From Ilumatobacteraceae bacterium (GTDB lineage: Bacteria > Actinomycetota > Acidimicrobiia > Acidimicrobiales > Ilumatobacteraceae), in NCBI GenBank assembly GCA_025463305.1, contig JAOBWK010000036.1, positions 42,908 to 106,907 on the forward strand: DNA of 64,000 bases. Direction: 5' to 3'. The notes beneath the pieces are model-generated. The model was given only the letters and a program-made list of their open reading frames with translations. It was not told where the DNA came from and did no database searches. The position numbers were made by a program, and so were the translations under genes. This document shows, one piece after another, positions 59,652-64,000 of this stretch. Numbering within the stretch: position 1 is the first letter of the stretch; every line of letters starts with the position of its first letter.

Positions 59652-60419
59652 TCAGACGGCGACGGCGTGGAAGCCGCCATCGACGTGGATGATCTCGCCG
59701 GTGGTCATCGGGAACCAGTCGCTGAGCAGGGCAACGACGGCCTTGGCGACCGCGGTGGAGTCGAAGACATCCCAGCCGAGCGGGGCCCGGTCGGCCCACA
59801 CGTCCTCGAACTTGGCGAAGCCGGGGATGCTCTTCGCGGCCATCGTCTTGATCGGTCCGGCGGCGACGAGGTTGCAGCGGACGCCCTGTGGTCCGAGCTC
59901 TTTGGCCAGGTAGCGGCTGAGCGATTCGAGCGCGGACTTGGCGACGCCCATCCAGTTGTACGCCGGCCAGGCGACGGAGTTGTCGAAGTCGAGCCCGACG
60001 AGCGAACCGCCGTTGGTCATCAGCGGGACGAACGCGTCGGCCAACGACTTCAGCGAGTACGTGGAGATGTTCATCGCCGTGGCGACGTCCTCCCACGGCG
60101 CGTCCATGAAGTTGTCGCCGAGGCAGCTCGCGGGAGCGAAGCCGATCGCGTGCAGCACGCCGTCGACCCGACCCCACTTCTCGGTGAGGATGCCGCGCAC
60201 GTTGGCGAGGTGCTCCGGCACGGTGACGTCGAGCTCGTAGACCTCAGGCGTGGTGGGCAGCTTGCGGGCCACTCGCTCGGTGAGGCTGAGCGCGCGCCCG
60301 GCGCCGGTGAGCACGATCTCGGCACCCTCCTCCTGAGCGAGCTTGGCGACGCCGAACGCCAGCGACGCGTCCGTGAGGACGCCGGTGATCACGATGTTCT
60401 TCCCCGAGAGCAGACCCAT
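59652..60419 (-). CDS. fabI: Enoyl-ACP reductase (NADH), FabI/InhA-like
   Basis: A 255-aa short-chain dehydrogenase catalysing the last step of fatty-acid elongation. The cofactor loop is 'GKNIVITGVLTDASLAFGVA', the nucleotide strand 'YELDVTVPEHLANVRG', and the active-site residues Tyr and Lys are in 'AYNWMGVAKSALESLSRYLA' with the Phe of 'LDFDNSVAWPAY' (the InhA-like Phe/Tyr/Lys set). 'GPIKTMAAKSIPGF' forms the substrate loop. It resembles InhA more than E. coli FabI, so it may act on long chains. TAGGGT lies seven bases before the ATG. Confidence 0.9.
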   Translation of the reverse strand: MGLLSGKNIVITGVLTDASLAFGVAKLAQEEGAEIVLTGAGRALSLTERVARKLPTTPEVYELDVTVPEHLANVRGILTEKWGRVDGVLHAIGFAPASCLGDNFMDAPWEDVATAMNISTYSLKSLADAFVPLMTNGGSLVGLDFDNSVAWPAYNWMGVAKSALESLSRYLAKELGPQGVRCNLVAAGPIKTMAAKSIPGFAKFEDVWADRAPLGWDVFDSTAVAKAVVALLSDWFPMTTGEIIHVDGGFHAVAV

Positions 60420-60426
60420 GGGCGCG

Positions 60427-60432
60427 ACCCTA
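60427..60432 (-). promoter_or_regulatory. Leaderless -10 box of fabI
   Basis: TAGGGT, seven bases before ATG 60419. Confidence 0.55.
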
Positions 60433-60494
60433 GCGGCGGGCGTGTGACGCGAGTGGAGCGACGCTTTCGACACGCGTTGTGGCAGGCTGAGCGG

Positions 60495-61238
60495 ATGCGA
60501 ATCGGAATCTTGGGGGGCACCGGTCCGGCTGGAAGTGCCCTGGCCGCGCGCCTCGCGTCGGTGGGCTACACGTGCGTCATCGGCTCTCGTTCGAAGTACC
60601 GCTCGATGGAGATCCGCGACGGACTGGTGGGCAAGTTCCCGGAGCTGGCCGACCGGCTCGTGCCATCCGACAACCACGGTGCGGCCGACTGCGACATCGT
60701 CGTGATCGCCACCCCGTGGGATTCGGCGGCCACGACCGCGCAGGAGTTCGCCGGCCAGCTCGAGGGCAAGGTCGTCGTCAGCATGGCCAACGCGCTGGTG
60801 CGGGTCGGCAGCGAGTTCCAACCGCTGGTGCCCCCTCGGGGCAGCGTTGCCGCCCACGTGCAGGCGGCCGTGCCGAGGTGCCGTGTGGTCGCGGCGTTCC
60901 ACCACCTCCCGGCGAGCGAGCTCGGCCACATCGGCGAGCCGATCGACTCCGACGTGCTCATCTGCAGCGACGATCCCGAGGCCACCAAGGTCATCGCCGA
61001 GATCGTGCTGAAGATCCCCGGCTGCCGTCCGCTCGACGCCGGCCAGCTGTCGAACGCCACCGCGATCGAGGCGTTCACCGCGGTGCTGCTGCAGCTGAAC
61101 ATCCGCTACAAGACCCGCGTCGCGCCGCGCCTGACGGGCATCCACGGCGACCCCCGTGAGAAGAAGGCCGCCGAGACCAAGGCCGCCGCTGCTGCTGCTG
61201 AGCCTGGCATCGATGCGCCGAAGGCAGCGGCCACGTGA
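60495..61238 (+). CDS. F420-dependent NADP oxidoreductase-like protein
   Basis: A 247-aa Rossmann-fold reductase. 'MRIGILGGTGPAGSALAARL' is the NADP loop and 'VIGSRSKYR' holds the phosphate-binding Ser/Arg typical of F420:NADPH oxidoreductase (Fno/NpdG); 'IVVIATPWDSAA' and 'VVAAFHHLPASEL' follow. The usual partner is coenzyme F420, common in actinobacteria. The Lys/Ala-rich tail (about 218-247) is unusual. A CAGGCT hexamer six bases upstream of the ATG is one base off the leaderless pattern. The stop overlaps mshC (GTGA). Confidence 0.8.
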   Translation: MRIGILGGTGPAGSALAARLASVGYTCVIGSRSKYRSMEIRDGLVGKFPELADRLVPSDNHGAADCDIVVIATPWDSAATTAQEFAGQLEGKVVVSMANALVRVGSEFQPLVPPRGSVAAHVQAAVPRCRVVAAFHHLPASELGHIGEPIDSDVLICSDDPEATKVIAEIVLKIPGCRPLDAGQLSNATAIEAFTAVLLQLNIRYKTRVAPRLTGIHGDPREKKAAETKAAAAAAEPGIDAPKAAAT

Positions 61239-62371
61239 GCATGCGCCTCTACGACACGGCGCGACAGGCCGTGGTGCCGTTCGAGCCCGGCGAGCTGGTG
61301 ACGATGTACACGTGCGGCATCACGCCGTACGACGCCACCCACCTCGGTCACGCGGCCACGTTCGTCATCTACGACGTGCTCCAGCGGCGGCTGATCGACC
61401 TCGGCCACCGCGTGAAGTGCGTCCGCAACGTCACCGACGTCGACGATCCGCTGTTCGCCAAGGCGCGTCAGCTCGGCGTGCACTACCTCGACCTCGCCGC
61501 CGGCGAGGAGGCCCGGTTCGAGCGCGACATGGTGGCACTGAACATGCTGCCGATGTACAGCACCCCACGAGCGTCGTCGGCCATCAGCGACATCCGCGGG
61601 TTCATCGGGATGGTGCTCGACCGCGGCTATGCGTACCAGGCCGGCGGCTCGGTGTACTTCGACGTGTCGAGGTTCTCCAGCTTCGGCTCGGTGTCGAACT
61701 ACTCGCGGGAGGAGATGATCGAGCTCGCCCGCGAGCGCGGCGGCAACGTCGACGATCCGAACAAGCGCGATCCGCTCGACTTCGTGCTCTGGCACCCCTC
61801 ACTGGCCGACGAGCCCTCGTGGGACACGATGTGGGGGCCGGGCCGGCCGGGTTGGCACATCGAGTGCAGCGCGCTCGCGCTGCGCGGGCTGGGCACCACC
61901 ATCGACCTGCACGGCGGCGGCAGCGACCTGATCTTCACCCACCACGAGTGCGAGCGGGCCCAGAGCGAGGCCGCCACCGGCGAGCCGTTCGTCAAGCACT
62001 GGCTGCACGGCCCGATGGTCTACATGGACGGCAAGAAGATGTCGAAGAGCCTCGGCAACCTGGTCTTCATCGACAAGCTGCGCGAGACGTACGACCCGCG
62101 CGCCATCCGGCTCGCCATCATCGAGCACCACTACCGCGAGAACTGGAGCTGGGACGACCAGCTGATGCCGCGTTCGGTGGCCCGGCTCGAGCGCTGGCAG
62201 GCGGCCGCCGGCGGGCCGCGGACCCCCGGGGCCGAACCCGTCATCGACCTCGTGCGGGCCGCGCTCGACGACGACCTCAGCACCCACACCGCCGTGGCGA
62301 TCATCGATGACGCGGCCACCGTCGGCGAGGACGTCACCGAAGCCGCCGCCCTGCTCGGCGTGACGATCTGA
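61235..62371 (+). CDS. mshC: Mycothiol ligase MshC (Cys:GlcN-Ins ligase)
   Basis: A 378-aa ATP-dependent ligase that joins cysteine to GlcN-inositol in mycothiol synthesis. It descends from cysteinyl-tRNA synthetase: zinc/HIGH region 'TMYTCGITPYDATHLGHAAT', 'GRPGWHIECSALALRGLG' with the zinc Cys/His, 'HGGGSDLIFTHHE' and KMSKS at 268-272. It lacks the tRNA-binding C-terminal domain, and 'GITPYDATHLGHA' is MshC-like rather than the CysRS 'GPTVYD..HIGHAR'. GTG 61235 overlaps the F420 reductase stop. Confidence 0.85.
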   Translation: MSMRLYDTARQAVVPFEPGELVTMYTCGITPYDATHLGHAATFVIYDVLQRRLIDLGHRVKCVRNVTDVDDPLFAKARQLGVHYLDLAAGEEARFERDMVALNMLPMYSTPRASSAISDIRGFIGMVLDRGYAYQAGGSVYFDVSRFSSFGSVSNYSREEMIELARERGGNVDDPNKRDPLDFVLWHPSLADEPSWDTMWGPGRPGWHIECSALALRGLGTTIDLHGGGSDLIFTHHECERAQSEAATGEPFVKHWLHGPMVYMDGKKMSKSLGNLVFIDKLRETYDPRAIRLAIIEHHYRENWSWDDQLMPRSVARLERWQAAAGGPRTPGAEPVIDLVRAALDDDLSTHTAVAIIDDAATVGEDVTEAAALLGVTI

Positions 62372-62377
62372 CTCGCC

Positions 62378-62383
62378 TACAGT
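62378..62383 (+). promoter_or_regulatory. Leaderless -10 box of plsC
   Basis: TACAGT, seven bases before ATG 62391. Confidence 0.55.
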
Positions 62384-62390
62384 TGGCCGG

Positions 62391-63161
62391 ATGACGGCCG
62401 ACATCGCGCGAGGGGCTGGCAAGATCCAGCAGCGGACCCGGCGCGTGATCCGTCCGATCGCCAACCGGCTGTGGACCTTCGACCTGCAGGGCTTCGACCG
62501 ACTGCCCGTCGATGGCCCTGCCATCCTCTGCCCGAACCACGTCAGCTTCCTCGACAGCGGCTTCCTGATGCTGCACGTCGGCCGGAACATCAGCTTCGTC
62601 GGCAAGGCCGAGTACATGGACTCGTGGAAGACCAAGTTCCTGTTCCCGGCGATGGGCATGATCCCGATCGATCGCGCCGGCGGTGCCAAGAGCACGGCGG
62701 CGCTCGATGCCGCCGAGGACGTGCTGCGCCGGGGCGAGCTGTTCGGCATCTTCCCGGAGGGCACCCGCAGCCGCGACGGTTTCCTGTACAAGGGCCACAC
62801 GGGCGCGGCCCGGTTGGCGATGAAGGTCGGGTGCCCGATCTTCCCGGTCGGCGTCATCGGCACGCGCGAGATCCAGCCGCCCGATGCCAAGCTGCCCAAG
62901 GTCCGCAAGCACGCGACGATCAAGATCGGCCGGCCGATCAAGGTCGATCGGTACCGCAACAAGCTCGACGACCACCTCGTCCTGCGCCAGATCACCGACG
63001 AGTTGATGTACGAGATCCGTGAGCTCACCGGCCAGGAGTACCGCAACACCTATGCCACGAAGAAGGCCGAGAGCCTGCCGGCCGACACCGCCGTCGTCGC
63101 GCACGTGAACGAGCAGGCGTCCGCTCGCCAGGCCGAGATGACCGCCGCCGTCGCCGGCTGA
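62391..63161 (+). CDS. 1-acyl-sn-glycerol-3-phosphate acyltransferase (PlsC-like)
   Basis: A 256-aa membrane-associated acyltransferase of phospholipid synthesis. The catalytic HX4D motif is H50-D55 in 'CPNHVSFLDSGF', the glycerol-phosphate motif 'IFPEGTRSRDGF' follows, and 'MGMIPIDRAGGAKS' and 'FPVGVIGTREI' complete blocks II-IV. It probably acylates lysophosphatidic acid; other acyl acceptors are possible. No clear membrane helix is seen at the N-terminus, so attachment is peripheral. Confidence 0.88.
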   Translation: MTADIARGAGKIQQRTRRVIRPIANRLWTFDLQGFDRLPVDGPAILCPNHVSFLDSGFLMLHVGRNISFVGKAEYMDSWKTKFLFPAMGMIPIDRAGGAKSTAALDAAEDVLRRGELFGIFPEGTRSRDGFLYKGHTGAARLAMKVGCPIFPVGVIGTREIQPPDAKLPKVRKHATIKIGRPIKVDRYRNKLDDHLVLRQITDELMYEIRELTGQEYRNTYATKKAESLPADTAVVAHVNEQASARQAEMTAAVAG

Positions 63162-63221
63162 CGCACCCCGTCGGCCGGTCGACGCACGGCGAATTGCCAG
63201 GGACTCGGCAGGGTCCGGTCG

Positions 63222-63227
63222 TACACT
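63222..63227 (+). promoter_or_regulatory. Candidate -10 box of thrS
   Basis: TACACT, 10 bases before ATG 63238, leaving a leader of only two to four bases. There is no room for a T-box here, unlike ileS. Confidence 0.45.
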
Positions 63228-63237
63228 GGCCGGTGCT

Positions 63238-64000
63238 ATGGCCGACATCAACATCCTCCTCCCTGACGGTACGCAACGCTCCTTCGCCGAGGGCACCACT
63301 GCGACCGACGTGGCGGCGTCGATCAGCCGTGGCCTGGCCAAGGCTGCGGTCGCCGCCGAGGTGGACGGCCACGAGACGGACCTCACGGCGCCGCTCGCCG
63401 ACGGCGCACACCTGGCGATCATCACCGGCGACAGCGACGAGGGCCGGCACGTGTTGCGCCACTCGACGTCGCACGTGATGGCCCAGGCCGTGACGCAGCT
63501 GTTCCCCGGCGCGAAGTACTCGATCGGCCCGGCCATCGCCGACGGCTTCTACTACGACTTCGAGCTGCCCGGCGACAAGACGTTCACCGAGGACGACCTC
63601 GTCGCGGTCGAGGCCCGGATGCGCGAGATCATCAAGGCCGACCAGCCGTTCACGCGCAGCGAGATGAGCATCGACGAGGCGCTCGCGCTGTTCGCCGATC
63701 AGCCCTACAAGTGCGAGATCATCGAACGGGTGCGCGCCCTCGCCGCGTCGCCGGTCGACCTGGAGGACCCCGACGTCGATGTCGACGAGGTCGAGGCGGA
63801 TGCCGCGGAGATCGAGATCGGCGACAAGGTCAGCGTCTACCGCAACACGCCCGAGTTCGTCGACATGTGCCGGGGCCCGCACGTGCCCAGCACCGGTCGG
63901 CTCGGCCACTTCCAGCTGATGAAGGTGGCCGGCGCCTACTGGCGCGGAAACGAGAAGGGCCCGATGCTGCAGCGCATCTACGGCACGGCGTGGGAGTCCA
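63238..64000 (+). CDS. thrS: Threonyl-tRNA synthetase (partial, 5' part)
   Basis: The first 254 residues are present and the gene runs off the right edge. The N-terminal TGS domain ('INILLPDGTQRSFAEGTTAT') is followed by the editing domain with the zinc/His motif 'RHSTSHVMAQAV' and 'IGPAIADGFYYDFELP', then 'VDMCRGPHVPSTGRLGHFQL' at the entry to the catalytic region. It charges tRNA-Thr and edits Ser-tRNA-Thr. ATG 63238 gives the standard N-terminus. Confidence 0.95.
   Translation, partial: MADINILLPDGTQRSFAEGTTATDVAASISRGLAKAAVAAEVDGHETDLTAPLADGAHLAIITGDSDEGRHVLRHSTSHVMAQAVTQLFPGAKYSIGPAIADGFYYDFELPGDKTFTEDDLVAVEARMREIIKADQPFTRSEMSIDEALALFADQPYKCEIIERVRALAASPVDLEDPDVDVDEVEADAAEIEIGDKVSVYRNTPEFVDMCRGPHVPSTGRLGHFQLMKVAGAYWRGNEKGPMLQRIYGTAWES

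Noticed and set aside
61235..62371. Annotation as cysteinyl-tRNA synthetase
   Set aside because: No tRNA-binding C-terminal domain, and the HIGH region reads GITPYDATHLGHA as in MshC.

Overview
The window is a compact, GC-rich actinobacterial chromosome segment made almost entirely of core genes. Markers are mycothiol ligase (MshC), an F420-NADPH reductase-like protein, an MtrA/MtrB pair followed by a GerMN lipoprotein, a Bpa/PafE-type proteasome activator, DivIVA/Wag31 and SepF with no FtsA, a DUF3040 protein and an InhA-like FabI. The gene order, the divergent proteins and many leaderless-type promoters suggest a deep-branching actinobacterium such as Acidimicrobiia (inference; a 16S or marker-gene tree would settle it). 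I see no insertion sequence, prophage, CRISPR array, tRNA or rRNA.

Layout. 1-2.8 kb: the tail of a ROK protein, then a leftward ppa-phosphotransferase-sugar isomerase operon and a 63-aa gene. 2.9-4.8 kb: a DapL/AlaA-like aminotransferase and an ACT protein. 4.7-10.7 kb, leftward: glycerol kinase with a small membrane protein, mtrA-mtrB-GerMN lipoprotein, and an inositol-phosphatase-like gene with a small membrane protein. 10.8-13.9 kb: polyprenol-phosphate mannosyltransferase, NUDIX, DNA polymerase IV, DUF3040. 14.0-18.4 kb, leftward: MoxR ATPase, DUF58 and transglutaminase. 18.5-22.2 kb: ROK kinase, acyl-CoA dehydrogenase, a small protein, HNH protein, lipoate ligase-like protein.

22.4-40.7 kb is the division and cell-wall (dcw) cluster: mraZ, rsmH, ftsL-like, ftsI, murE, mraY, murD, ftsW, murG, murC, murB, ftsQ, ftsZ, yggS, sepF, divIVA. 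Most junctions from ftsL to ftsQ overlap by 1 or 4 bases. murF is missing from its usual place between murE and mraY. Five TGGG boxes on a 10-bp register sit over the mraZ promoter, as expected for MraZ autoregulation. 40.7-46.6 kb: an isoleucine T-box leader, ileS (type 2), a DksA-like protein lacking all zinc cysteines, lspA and an rluD-type synthase. 46.6-52.5 kb: Rrf2 regulator, phosphodiesterase, bpa and dnaE. 52.7-64 kb: an unrecognised protein, nitroreductase, a repeat-bearing lipoprotein with a thioredoxin-domain protein, an ankyrin protein, a secreted protein, fabI, F420 reductase-like, mshC, plsC and the 5' part of thrS.

Regulation. About sixteen start codons lie 6-8 bases downstream of a TANNNT -10 hexamer, which points to leaderless transcription and fixes several starts (for example ppa). 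Operon-internal genes mostly use GTGA or ATGA overlaps. I found no convincing U-tract terminators; several convergent gene pairs end within a few bases of each other, and one pair overlaps by 66 bp.

I did not find a clear undescribed multi-gene system. The most unusual items are the histone-H1-like/DksA-like protein without zinc ligands, the ultrashort T-box leader, the mraZ operator and the mraZ-rsmH spacer.
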